Shown here piece after piece: positions 9,675 to 19,066 of a stretch of DNA of 64,000 bases; positions within the stretch are counted from its first letter, which is position 1, and each line of letters opens with the position of its first letter. The notes under the pieces were generated by a model. It was not told the origin of the DNA. It did no database searches and saw only the letters and a list, made by a program, of their open reading frames with translations. Made by a program: the position numbers and the translations under genes. The stretch spans positions 3,038,001-3,102,000 of the forward strand of contig OZ244968.1 of the NCBI GenBank assembly GCA_965222645.1, in the 5' to 3' direction. The DNA is from JABDMH01 sp965222645. Lineage in GTDB: Bacteria; Bacteroidota; Bacteroidia; Chitinophagales; Saprospiraceae.

Positions 9675-12600
9675 ATGAACATCTATGGCAAGGTGAGGGC
9701 GATAGCGATTTTATTTGCCCTTACGCTCAGTTTTTCGTCAAGTGCCGAAATAATTGTCAAAACTTTTCACGATAAAAACGGCAATGGTAATTTTGACACT
9801 GGCGAAGCATTGGTCACTGGTCTTTCCGTAAAGGGACTTGACGATAGTGGAATTACACATACATTTTCTGATGACGGAAACGGCACTTTTGAGCTCAATG
9901 GCGTCACTTCTCGAATACGAGTCCAGGTATTGGGATACGATTCCAACTTGAGGGAAGGTAAATCCGGACCGACTTCGGTCTTCTTTGCTGAGGACGGAGA
10001 TATAATCTTTGTGCCAATACGGAAAAATGAGGATGACAGTAGCAGCAACACCATCCTGGTGCCTTGCTTTGAAAAAGGTACAGCCTCAGATAAGGTAAAT
10101 AGTCCCGCATTCGTCGCCTTCAGATATGGGGAGGGAGGCGTTGCTGAAGAATTTGGAGGCACTGCCGCTAATCCACGCATGGACGCAACCATTGCTCAAA
10201 TTGGTTCGACCTGGGGTGTAGCCTATCAACGGACCCGGATGCGCGCGTTTGCATCTACGGTACTTAAAAGACATGTTGATCTGGGTCCCGTGGGGACTGG
10301 AGGTGTTTATATTATGGACTACAGCAACAATCTGGAGAAACCTGAAGTCACTAGCATTGACCTTCAAGGGTTTCAACCGTCGGTTGGACCTGTATTAGAC
10401 TTTGGAGCGATAAACAGAACAATATCAAGTACCAGAATTGACAGCACCAAGCCATATGCACTGTCTTCACTTGAAGATCTTACGGCGAGAGCATCTTATG
10501 ATATGGATGCCTTTAATAAAGTCGGCCAACTTGCTTACGGTGATATCGATGTGACCGAAGATGAGTCTCAACTATGGATGGTAAATACAAATCAAAGATC
10601 TTTGGTGCGTATCGATGCAACTGCTCAAGACATTGATGTCACCGGTAGTGTCTTAGAGCACTACCTGATAGATGAGATCGACGGTATGCCCGATGTAGAA
10701 ATGATTTATAGTCGATGCATCAACACGGGAAAAAACGAAAATTTTGGTGGAGCGGAAGCTTTTACCGATGCAGAAGAGACATCCTGGGATCGCAATAAAT
10801 ATTTTTCTGGCGACGGAAGGGGCGATTATGATCCCTTTACTGTCGTAAACACCATGAATAAAGATGAGGGAACCACTGAAACTCAGCTTTACAATACGTG
10901 GACAAGAGGACGAAATTTCTCTTATCATATTCCGATACCAAAGGAAGAAAAATATACAGTAGTTCTGCATTTTGCTGAGCCCTTCGATCATCAGATCGGT
11001 GACCGGCTCTTTGATGTTGTAGCAGAAGGAGTGACGGTACTCGACAATTTCGATGTAGTAAAAAATGCCGGTGGTGCAAAAAAGGCAATGACTTACACTT
11101 TTGAAATAGAAGCTACCGGAAGCACTCTATCTCTTGAGTTTAAGGGAGAATTTGCCAATAAAGTTAGAGAAGCTTTTATCAATGGGATCGAGGTGTCAGG
11201 AGAAAGTATGATAACGGCAGGAGTATTGAGGCCCTGGGGTCTCGATTTTCACAACGGCAGAGGGTATTTGGGTCTTGTAAACGATGCCTCGATTTCTCAA
11301 TCCCGGGATCATTTGATGGCCTATGTGATGTCATTCGATCCCTCTGATATTTCTGCTGGTGTCACCGAAGAAATTGCATTTCCATTAAATTATCCCAGAG
11401 AACGATCCAGCAACGCCCACATGGAAGATCCCCAATCACTGCGCACAGCTGCGTGGATGCCATGGATTGAGAATTGGGATATGACACATATTCCACTGGA
11501 CGACCGCCTGTCGTTCCAGGGTGGCCTTCTGTGTTCCTATCCTCAGCCTGTGATTTCTGAAATCAATTTTACGGCTGACGGATCAATGGTAGTGCAGGTG
11601 ATGGACCGTTGGGCTCATCAGACTGGTCACTTAAATTACAGTGCTGACCTTTCCTCAAAAACCCTAATAATTGGCTATGCATCAGGAGATATTCTAAAAG
11701 CTTTTAAGGATGAAGACAAATATACACTCGAGCTTACCAACAGCGATGATGGTGTTCACTACAACAAAGTGGATGGGCCGAGCTACAGCGGTGAGTTTTT
11801 CTTCCAAGATAATTTTCAATCTACAGACATTGCTCATCACGGTGAGTTAATCACTGGAGGAGCTGCCATTTTACCTGGTTCAGGTGAAGTAGTAAGCACC
11901 GTAATTAATCCTATTGAAACAACACTTGAGCATTTTGATTTCCACGGTGTATTCTCTCAGGGTGTTCACTACTACGATACGGAAACGGGCTTGAAGACAA
12001 ATGCGTATTTATTTGTGGATCAATTTAACATCGGAAAAGCAAATGGTCTTGGTGATTTGGAATTTGCTCTGGCACCACCTTCGGGAGAAGTGGGTAATTA
12101 TGTTTGGTGTGATGCCAATTCAAACGGAATACAAGATCCAGCAGAATTTGGAATTTTCGGTATAGAATTAATTCTCATTGATAAAGACAATAGCAACGCC
12201 GAGGTAGCCAGGACAACGACAAACAATGCCGGTAATTATATCTTCCAAAATCTGGTCGCCAATAACTGCTATGAGATACGGATTGACCTGGCACAGCTTT
12301 CTGCAAAAGGCTATTCAGGTGCCGCAACTTTATTAAATCAGGGAGCTGATGATGCTGTGGATTCCGACGGAGATGAAAGCGTTCTGCCGGGTTTCGCAGT
12401 AGCAATGTTTTGCACGGATGCCCTGGTCAATAACCAGCACCATCTGGATTTTGGATTTATTGGACCGGACGCACAAGATGTCATGAAAGCTGAATGCGAA
12501 GATCCGCTTACCGGTTGCGCGACTTTTACTTTATCTGAGGTAGCTGCCTGTGTAACAACAAATGCAAATCAGGAAGTCAGGTTTTTTGGATCCTTTGATG

Positions 12601-15600
12601 ATGCGGATAGTCTGCAAAACGAAATTACTGCAACGACTTACCAGGTGTGCTCAGATCGAGACACCTTATACACACGAGTAAATGTGACTGGTGATTTAGG
12701 ATGCTTTTCAATCGCTCAAGCGGTCCTGGTAGAAAGTGGAGGCTCGACACCTTTGGAATTTAGTACTGTAATATGTGAGGGAAATACTTTTGACGCAAAT
12801 GCATTCTTGTTGGCACAGGGATTTAGTGGTACACCTCAGTTGTTTTCCGATGCGGGTATGACAATGCCGATCAGTAATCCCGTTACCATTGCCAGTTATC
12901 CCAGCACCATATATTTTATTGATCAACCCAGCGGAGCAACCTGTGATGTAACCGGGTTCATCACAGTAAATGACATCCCTCCTGGAATGGTGGATGCAGG
13001 AAATCCCATCGAGTCCTGCGGACTTACCTGCGTCGATCTCACTGCCCTGAGTACCACTTTTGATGCCAATGGCAGTGGAGCTATATCGGCACTGTGGTCG
13101 TCTTCAGGCAGTGGTACTTTCGACAGTGATAATACGTTTGCAGGAGCGCGATTTTATTGTCCTGATTCTGCCGATATGTTAGCGGGTTCAGTCACGTTGA
13201 CATTGGCAATAGCTGATGATCCCTGTGGCCGCACGATCGAAGATAATGTCGTCATTACTATTGTAAATTCGACACCGCATTTTCTCGAACCGGGTACACC
13301 AGATACTATTCTGTGCTTCGATCCATTTGTCCTAGACCCGGTAAACAATGATACATTTCCCAAATGCAGATTAGCTGCAAACTGTGAAGACACCATCACT
13401 GCAAGTGTAGTCGATTACAAAGTCGAAAATGGAGATTGTGAAAATATAGTTAAACTCATTATCCGCACTCAGAGAGTTCGATATAATAAGGTAGATTATT
13501 TCTGTACAGATACCATTTATGTAAGGGCTTTTGATTACGATACATTTGAATGCCCTCCTGAGAGAGATTCAGTTTATTGTCATACTCCTTATAAAGTGGA
13601 TGAAAACGGTCATCCTCATCCTGAGGAAACTGGAATTCCTACGGTGGAGGGGATACCACTGTGGCCGCAACTAAATACAAAGTGTGATATTTTAATAAAA
13701 TACACAGATACAGAATTTGAAAGTGAATGCCCGATGATGATCAAGCGTGTATGGCAGATAAAAAATACATGCTCCGGCAGATATGATACTTGTGCACAAT
13801 GGATCATGGTATTTGATACAATCGGACCAGAAATAAAGAAGGAAGTAAATCCAAATTTAATTGCTGCAGAATCACAATTTAATTTGGGTAAACCGGTCAT
13901 TTTAATTCCGACAAGTAGTCGCGACTGCGAGGCGCACACCTATGTACCTCCCATTGCCGCAACAGATACCTGTTCTGATGTGAAATTGGTCAAGGTGCGA
14001 ATTCCGGACGTCACTTCAGTGACCCTGGAATACAGTGAAGAAAATGAACGATGGGAATCTCACAGGCAAATAAAAATTCCCCGAACTGAGGATCCGATCC
14101 CGATGTACTATGAGGCATTTGATGGATGTCACAATGTGACTCGAGACACCTGCTACTTGTATGTCAAGGATTTCACACGGCCGGTCACCGTTTGTGATAA
14201 GGGTATAAACCTCACCGTCGGTGAAGGGACTGCCTGGCTCGAAGCCGAGATTTTTGACGAAGGTAGCTGGGACAATTGTGGAATAAATCTCATGCTCGCC
14301 AGGAGGTCAGATTGGGCTACTTCTTGTGGAGTGAATTTATGTGATTCGATAGTACCACTCTGTGTCACAGAGCATCACGATACCATCTGGTGTAGTGTAT
14401 TGGAACGCGATGATTATGTAAACCCGGTAGAAGCCCATTATATCGAAACTATTAAATGGCTCTGTGAAGACAACCAGGATTGTGCGAGTTTAGTAGTAGG
14501 GGGATGGTGGTATGATCTCATGAAAGAAGCAACAATAAATTGTGTAGATCATCCGTATCCCGTTGACGAACAGTATTTCCGAAAATTACTGGACGATCCT
14601 GATCTCGAGTGCTTCGGCTTTGGAGAACCGCTAGTGCGGGATCTTTGTGATAAGTACGATTTTGAATACACTGAAAATTTCCCACCGGTGATCGCTCCAT
14701 TCGTAAGTGGGAGCCCTGAAAATCCGCTTGATGTCATGAGTCAGATTGGAGGAGGGTGGTCTAAAAAAGTGCCCTTCTGCTGTGAAGACGCATGTCAGAA
14801 TGTTACAGTGGAGCTATTGACCATGGATTACTGGTGCAACTGGAATACCTGCTGGACCACAGTCTATGTGGAAGACAAAACTCCGCCGGAGGTCGTCAAT
14901 GATTTATTTGATGTCACAATGACCTGCACAAGCTACAAGCAATTTTACGAAGGGGCTGTGACCAAAGCAATGGTTGGTGATCACGAAGAACTGGATAGTC
15001 TGTTGGGAGGCTACGACCAGGTACAATATGATGGATACCAAAAACTGCCTAATCAAAAACCCTTCACCTACTACAATGTAGTGTGTGATTCTATTGTAGT
15101 CGAGAAGGACAGTTTGACCTATGACGAACATTTGGGGTACAAATGGGTGACCTACCGGACATACGAAGCTACATACGATACTATCGAGGTAGATCGACAC
15201 AGAGGTCAGGTGCTGGACGATTGCGGATTGGTGAAAATAGAAGAAAAGCCCTGGATAAATCTCGACGAATGTGGCAATGGCTACATTCGAAGAGTGTTCA
15301 AGTTCATCGGACAATGTCAGATCGAACCTTCGGGTCACAGCATCGACACGATTACAAAATATCAAACGATCTGGATTCAGAGTGATTGTGATATTACACC
15401 TTCCATGGTGGTAGTTCCCGAAGATGTTATGCTTCAGGAATGCGGATTTATTTATGACACCGATGGAAGTGGAAATGCTGCCGGTGTAGCCCATCCTGAC
15501 CATACCGGATGGCCCGAATATCTAATAGATAATGATTGCAGACTTCTCGGTGTAGGATATTACGATCGGATATTCAAGATCGTAGGTGGAGATCAGGGTT

Positions 15601-17597
15601 GCTACAAGATCTTGCGTACATGGTGTATCGCGGATTGGTGTGCAATAGGAGAAAATCCAGCTCAGGGTCGATGGTGGCAGAATCCGAGATATCAGGGAAA
15701 ATACCTGAGCTACGTACAAAAGATAGTCTTGCTGGATACCATAGCCCCGGTGTGTAATATTGATCTTCCCGATCTGATTGAGGTCAGTGCATGCTCATTT
15801 AACCTCGATACAGATGTAACTGTGGAAGACGAATGCGGAGCCCTTAGTTTTAGCTGGGAGCTATACAACAAGAAAGGTGACTTAGTAGATTTTGGCTCAG
15901 GTGACATTCCGGAAAATACCTCCGAATTTAACATTACATCAGAGGGACTAGTGCAAGACGAGTACAAACTCAAAGTCACTGTAACGGATGAGTGTCAAAA
16001 TGAAGGATTGTGTATTAAGGAATTTACGGTGACACAGGTCAAAAAGCCTACACCGATATGTATTTCCAGTCTTACCCTGGAGCTTACTCCAATGGACACA
16101 GATTCTGATGGAGAGATCGACAATGCGATGGGCACAGTATGGGCTAAGGAATTTGATCAGAGCAGCTCCGCAGCATGCGGCAGCAGTGATAGTGATCTCG
16201 AGTTTAGATTGGCCACGATCAGCGATGGTGAGGTGGTTCTTCCGGATGAGGAAAACACATCACTCACATTTGATTGCAATGATATTGGAACAACCGCATT
16301 GAGGCTTTTTGTGCTGGATCCGTCAGGTCAGTGGGATTACTGTGAAGTATTTCTTGTCGTCCAAAACGGTACTGGTGGCTGTGACAATGTCTCATCAACA
16401 GTAGGAAACATTTCCGGAAGAATTGTGAATGAGCTCAATCAGATGATCCATCGAGTGGAATTAAGTTTGGAGGAAATAGACGGTGACCTATTACAAAAGC
16501 AAGAAGTTTCCGGCAATTATCGATTTGAGTTGGCTCAGGGATTTCAGGCATATCTCAAGCCTTATAAAAATGATGACCATCTCAATGGAGTTTCCACCAG
16601 GGATCTTATTGCCATCCAGCAACATTTACTCGGTAAGAAGAAGATTCCGAGTTGGTATCTCGAACAAGCAGCAGACGCTAACAATGATGGCAAAATCTCG
16701 ACTGTTGATATTATTCACCTGCGTCGATTGATCCTGGGTAAAGTTGAGGAATTGCCCGAATCTACAAGCTGGAGATTTTTTGAATCTTCTGAACGAAATC
16801 AGCAGTATTTTATTAATCCGATGCTCGACCAAATGCAGGTGGACTTTATCGGAGTAAAAATCGGAGATATAAATATAGACAGTGATCCGAGTAGGAGGGC
16901 ACCCCGATCAGCTGACAACGTCACGCTAAATGTGAGTGATTTCCAACTCAGAACCGGAGACTACTATACCGTTCCGGTGACTGCAAAAGATTTTAAGAAT
17001 ATCCTCGGGATGCAATTCACACTTGTTTTTGATGCGGATAAAATCGAAGTACTTGGGATAGAAGCCGGTAAAGGAATTGATTTTAGCGATGAGCATTTTA
17101 ATCTGGATAATTTGGCCGAAGGATGGATGACAGCTTCCTGGTTTGATAGAAATATCAATCATGTGAGCCTTGCAGACGAGACCGTTTTATTCAATCTGAT
17201 GATCAGAGCAAGATCAAAAACGAGATTAAGCCATGTAATCGGGATCGACAGTAGAAAGACATCCGCCGAAGCATACGACGCGACAAATTCCGATTTGGGT
17301 ATTGCACTCGAATTTACACAGAAATCAACGGAGACTTTTGTCCTGTATCAAAATACTCCAAATCCATTCCGAACGGAAACAACAATTGGATTTAACATTC
17401 CAAATTCTTCGGAAGCCACTCTCACGATTTTTGATGTAACCGGCAAAGTACTTAAAAGGCAAAAACAGTTTGTCGTAAAAGGATATCACCAGTGGAGTAT
17501 TGATAAAGTTGATTTGCCAAGTAGTGGAGTCCTGTATTACAAACTCGATGCAGCAGAACAGACGGCAGTGAAAAAAATGATTTTGATAGCCCGTTAA
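9675..17597 (+). CDS. Giant modular cell-surface protein: SdrD-B, malectin, dockerin, cohesin-like and T9SS domains
   Basis: 2640 residues, signal peptide to about residue 24. An SdrD-B-like beta domain lies at 25-110 (FHDKNGNGNFDTGEALVTGL), a malectin-like carbohydrate-binding domain at about 345-512 (LYNTWTRGRNFSYHIPIP, VVLHFAEPFDHQIGDRLFDV), and a second SdrD-B domain at about 805-920 (GNYVWCDANSNGIQDPAEFG). A long Cys-rich region of HYR/Ig-like modules runs to about 2250. A dockerin type I pair follows at about 2300-2350 (STRDLIAIQQHLLGKK and ADANNDGKISTVDIIHLRRLILG), then a cohesin-like beta domain at about 2414-2530 (GMQFTLVFDADKIEVLG) and a T9SS sorting domain at 2555-2640 (YQNTPNPFRTETTIGFNI). 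The many Cys in the middle suggest disulfides. It is exported by T9SS and likely an adhesin or scaffold; no catalytic site is seen. A rho-independent terminator follows. Confidence 0.92.
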   Translation: MNIYGKVRAIAILFALTLSFSSSAEIIVKTFHDKNGNGNFDTGEALVTGLSVKGLDDSGITHTFSDDGNGTFELNGVTSRIRVQVLGYDSNLREGKSGPTSVFFAEDGDIIFVPIRKNEDDSSSNTILVPCFEKGTASDKVNSPAFVAFRYGEGGVAEEFGGTAANPRMDATIAQIGSTWGVAYQRTRMRAFASTVLKRHVDLGPVGTGGVYIMDYSNNLEKPEVTSIDLQGFQPSVGPVLDFGAINRTISSTRIDSTKPYALSSLEDLTARASYDMDAFNKVGQLAYGDIDVTEDESQLWMVNTNQRSLVRIDATAQDIDVTGSVLEHYLIDEIDGMPDVEMIYSRCINTGKNENFGGAEAFTDAEETSWDRNKYFSGDGRGDYDPFTVVNTMNKDEGTTETQLYNTWTRGRNFSYHIPIPKEEKYTVVLHFAEPFDHQIGDRLFDVVAEGVTVLDNFDVVKNAGGAKKAMTYTFEIEATGSTLSLEFKGEFANKVREAFINGIEVSGESMITAGVLRPWGLDFHNGRGYLGLVNDASISQSRDHLMAYVMSFDPSDISAGVTEEIAFPLNYPRERSSNAHMEDPQSLRTAAWMPWIENWDMTHIPLDDRLSFQGGLLCSYPQPVISEINFTADGSMVVQVMDRWAHQTGHLNYSADLSSKTLIIGYASGDILKAFKDEDKYTLELTNSDDGVHYNKVDGPSYSGEFFFQDNFQSTDIAHHGELITGGAAILPGSGEVVSTVINPIETTLEHFDFHGVFSQGVHYYDTETGLKTNAYLFVDQFNIGKANGLGDLEFALAPPSGEVGNYVWCDANSNGIQDPAEFGIFGIELILIDKDNSNAEVARTTTNNAGNYIFQNLVANNCYEIRIDLAQLSAKGYSGAATLLNQGADDAVDSDGDESVLPGFAVAMFCTDALVNNQHHLDFGFIGPDAQDVMKAECEDPLTGCATFTLSEVAACVTTNANQEVRFFGSFDDADSLQNEITATTYQVCSDRDTLYTRVNVTGDLGCFSIAQAVLVESGGSTPLEFSTVICEGNTFDANAFLLAQGFSGTPQLFSDAGMTMPISNPVTIASYPSTIYFIDQPSGATCDVTGFITVNDIPPGMVDAGNPIESCGLTCVDLTALSTTFDANGSGAISALWSSSGSGTFDSDNTFAGARFYCPDSADMLAGSVTLTLAIADDPCGRTIEDNVVITIVNSTPHFLEPGTPDTILCFDPFVLDPVNNDTFPKCRLAANCEDTITASVVDYKVENGDCENIVKLIIRTQRVRYNKVDYFCTDTIYVRAFDYDTFECPPERDSVYCHTPYKVDENGHPHPEETGIPTVEGIPLWPQLNTKCDILIKYTDTEFESECPMMIKRVWQIKNTCSGRYDTCAQWIMVFDTIGPEIKKEVNPNLIAAESQFNLGKPVILIPTSSRDCEAHTYVPPIAATDTCSDVKLVKVRIPDVTSVTLEYSEENERWESHRQIKIPRTEDPIPMYYEAFDGCHNVTRDTCYLYVKDFTRPVTVCDKGINLTVGEGTAWLEAEIFDEGSWDNCGINLMLARRSDWATSCGVNLCDSIVPLCVTEHHDTIWCSVLERDDYVNPVEAHYIETIKWLCEDNQDCASLVVGGWWYDLMKEATINCVDHPYPVDEQYFRKLLDDPDLECFGFGEPLVRDLCDKYDFEYTENFPPVIAPFVSGSPENPLDVMSQIGGGWSKKVPFCCEDACQNVTVELLTMDYWCNWNTCWTTVYVEDKTPPEVVNDLFDVTMTCTSYKQFYEGAVTKAMVGDHEELDSLLGGYDQVQYDGYQKLPNQKPFTYYNVVCDSIVVEKDSLTYDEHLGYKWVTYRTYEATYDTIEVDRHRGQVLDDCGLVKIEEKPWINLDECGNGYIRRVFKFIGQCQIEPSGHSIDTITKYQTIWIQSDCDITPSMVVVPEDVMLQECGFIYDTDGSGNAAGVAHPDHTGWPEYLIDNDCRLLGVGYYDRIFKIVGGDQGCYKILRTWCIADWCAIGENPAQGRWWQNPRYQGKYLSYVQKIVLLDTIAPVCNIDLPDLIEVSACSFNLDTDVTVEDECGALSFSWELYNKKGDLVDFGSGDIPENTSEFNITSEGLVQDEYKLKVTVTDECQNEGLCIKEFTVTQVKKPTPICISSLTLELTPMDTDSDGEIDNAMGTVWAKEFDQSSSAACGSSDSDLEFRLATISDGEVVLPDEENTSLTFDCNDIGTTALRLFVLDPSGQWDYCEVFLVVQNGTGGCDNVSSTVGNISGRIVNELNQMIHRVELSLEEIDGDLLQKQEVSGNYRFELAQGFQAYLKPYKNDDHLNGVSTRDLIAIQQHLLGKKKIPSWYLEQAADANNDGKISTVDIIHLRRLILGKVEELPESTSWRFFESSERNQQYFINPMLDQMQVDFIGVKIGDINIDSDPSRRAPRSADNVTLNVSDFQLRTGDYYTVPVTAKDFKNILGMQFTLVFDADKIEVLGIEAGKGIDFSDEHFNLDNLAEGWMTASWFDRNINHVSLADETVLFNLMIRARSKTRLSHVIGIDSRKTSAEAYDATNSDLGIALEFTQKSTETFVLYQNTPNPFRTETTIGFNIPNSSEATLTIFDVTGKVLKRQKQFVVKGYHQWSIDKVDLPSSGVLYYKLDAAEQTAVKKMILIAR

Positions 17598-17670
17598 AAA
17601 CTAGCGGTACATCGGCAGATTAATGCCTGTGTGCAGTAAGCCTTATTGTTCAAGGTGATTAGTTTTGGGC

Positions 17671-17708
17671 GGGCAGGTTCCCACATGGGAGCCTGCCCTA
17701 TTTTTTTT
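17671..17708 (+). terminator. Rho-independent terminator of the giant surface-protein gene
   Basis: GGGCAGGTTCCC (17671-17682) pairs with GGGAGCCTGCCC (17687-17698) around the loop ACAT, 12 bp with one G-U, and is followed by TATTTTTTTT. It lies 74 bp after the stop codon. It is by far the clearest intrinsic terminator in the window. Confidence 0.93.
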
Positions 17709-17806
17709 CGTTTTCACACTGTACATAAGAGCTGTCAAATATAGCTCGAGTCATCCTTAGAATTAGCTCTGGCGACTGCACCACTGAGGTAAAAAAGCAC
17801 ATCTTT

Positions 17807-19030
17807 ATGAAAAAAGCTAAGATGATGCGTTATATCTCTCTCCTATTTACCATTTGTCTTTCTGTAGTTTTCTCTACAGGATTGCATAGTCAACCGTTAG
17901 AATTCCCGGTCCATGATTTAAAGTTTTCGTATCAGATTGAAAGGGATTTAGCCGAAGATAGCATCCATGTAAACCGTGCCGGGTGGTATTACTCCTATAT
18001 CGGAGATTATGCCAATGCCATGCAACTAAACGAATTGCATGCACACTGGGGATATGACAGTATTGAGCTGGAAAATCCCGATCAGTGGCAACTTGCAGAT
18101 GCTATCCCATATCTGACAAAAAAGTTAAGGGACGAAAGGTTGGTTATTATCAGCGAGGCTCACCACAAGCCACAACATAGAATTTTCACGAAAATCCTGC
18201 TCGACTCCCTGTCCAAGTACGGTTATAATCATTTGGGTCTGGAAGCTCTTGGAAACATGCCGGGTTATCGAGATTCCCTGCTAAACGAAAGGGGATATGC
18301 TCTAAATTCCCCGATGACGGGGACCTACACTCGCGAACCCCAGATGGCCAATCTAATCAGAAAAGCCAAGAGTCTCAATATACAGGTTTTTGCGATCGGA
18401 AGGGATGAGCCTGAAACTGAGCGGGACACCCAAATGGCAATGAATATAATCGAATACATGAATGCTCGCCCCGAAGATAAATTTATAATCCAGTGTGGCT
18501 GGCATCATGCAGTAGAATCAGATTTTCCAAAAGGAAGGGACCGGCACTGGATGGCCTATCTGATCAAGCAGATGGGGGGCATTGATCCGGTCACGATTTA
18601 CCAGGATATTCTCACCGAAAAATATTCACAAAATGAAGCTCCTATATACAATCAATTTTCATCAGACAAAATCTCAGTACTCGTCGATCAGGAGGGGAAT
18701 CCTTTTGGGGGACATGAAAATGCACAGCACGTAGATATGCAGGTGTATCATCCTCGTACATTTTATATCAATGGGCGGCCTAATTGGATGTATCTCGACC
18801 CCGGGTTTAAAAATGTCAACGTACCAAAAGAAAAAATCGAATTTGATTATCCAGTCATATGCCGCGCTATTTTAAAAAACGAATATCCATTGGGTGTGCC
18901 TGTCGACATTATCGAACTCAAGTCACGTTATACGGGTCAGGATCTCGTACTTTCCCCGGGAGAATACGTCATCGAAATAATAAATAAGGAAAATAAAAAA
19001 ATGCACCTTGATCTGATTGTTGACGAGTAG
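17807..19030 (+). CDS. Secreted EreA/ChaN-like (erythromycin-esterase fold) protein
   Basis: 407 residues with a signal peptide (MRYISLLFTICLSVVFSTGLHSQ); starts at 17807, 17822 and 17825 are all possible. The core carries LVIISEAHHKPQHRIFTKIL (about 112-131), LGLEALGNMPGYRDSLL (about 143) and FIIQCGWHHAVESD (about 228). This pattern of paired His/Glu on strand ends is shared by the erythromycin esterase-like, ChaN haem-binding and TraB/TIKI families. I cannot decide between hydrolase and ligand-binding roles. The C-terminal 120 residues look like an added beta domain. It stands alone, downstream of the terminator and convergent with the GH3 gene. Confidence 0.6.
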   Translation: MKKAKMMRYISLLFTICLSVVFSTGLHSQPLEFPVHDLKFSYQIERDLAEDSIHVNRAGWYYSYIGDYANAMQLNELHAHWGYDSIELENPDQWQLADAIPYLTKKLRDERLVIISEAHHKPQHRIFTKILLDSLSKYGYNHLGLEALGNMPGYRDSLLNERGYALNSPMTGTYTREPQMANLIRKAKSLNIQVFAIGRDEPETERDTQMAMNIIEYMNARPEDKFIIQCGWHHAVESDFPKGRDRHWMAYLIKQMGGIDPVTIYQDILTEKYSQNEAPIYNQFSSDKISVLVDQEGNPFGGHENAQHVDMQVYHPRTFYINGRPNWMYLDPGFKNVNVPKEKIEFDYPVICRAILKNEYPLGVPVDIIELKSRYTGQDLVLSPGEYVIEIINKENKKMHLDLIVDE

Positions 19031-19066
19031 TTATAATTAGAATTTACTTTTGCGTTTCCTAATCAA

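Noticed and set aside
9767..10192. Long minus-strand frames inside the giant surface-protein gene
   Set aside because: They are antisense shadows of a single continuous plus-strand gene with clear domains.
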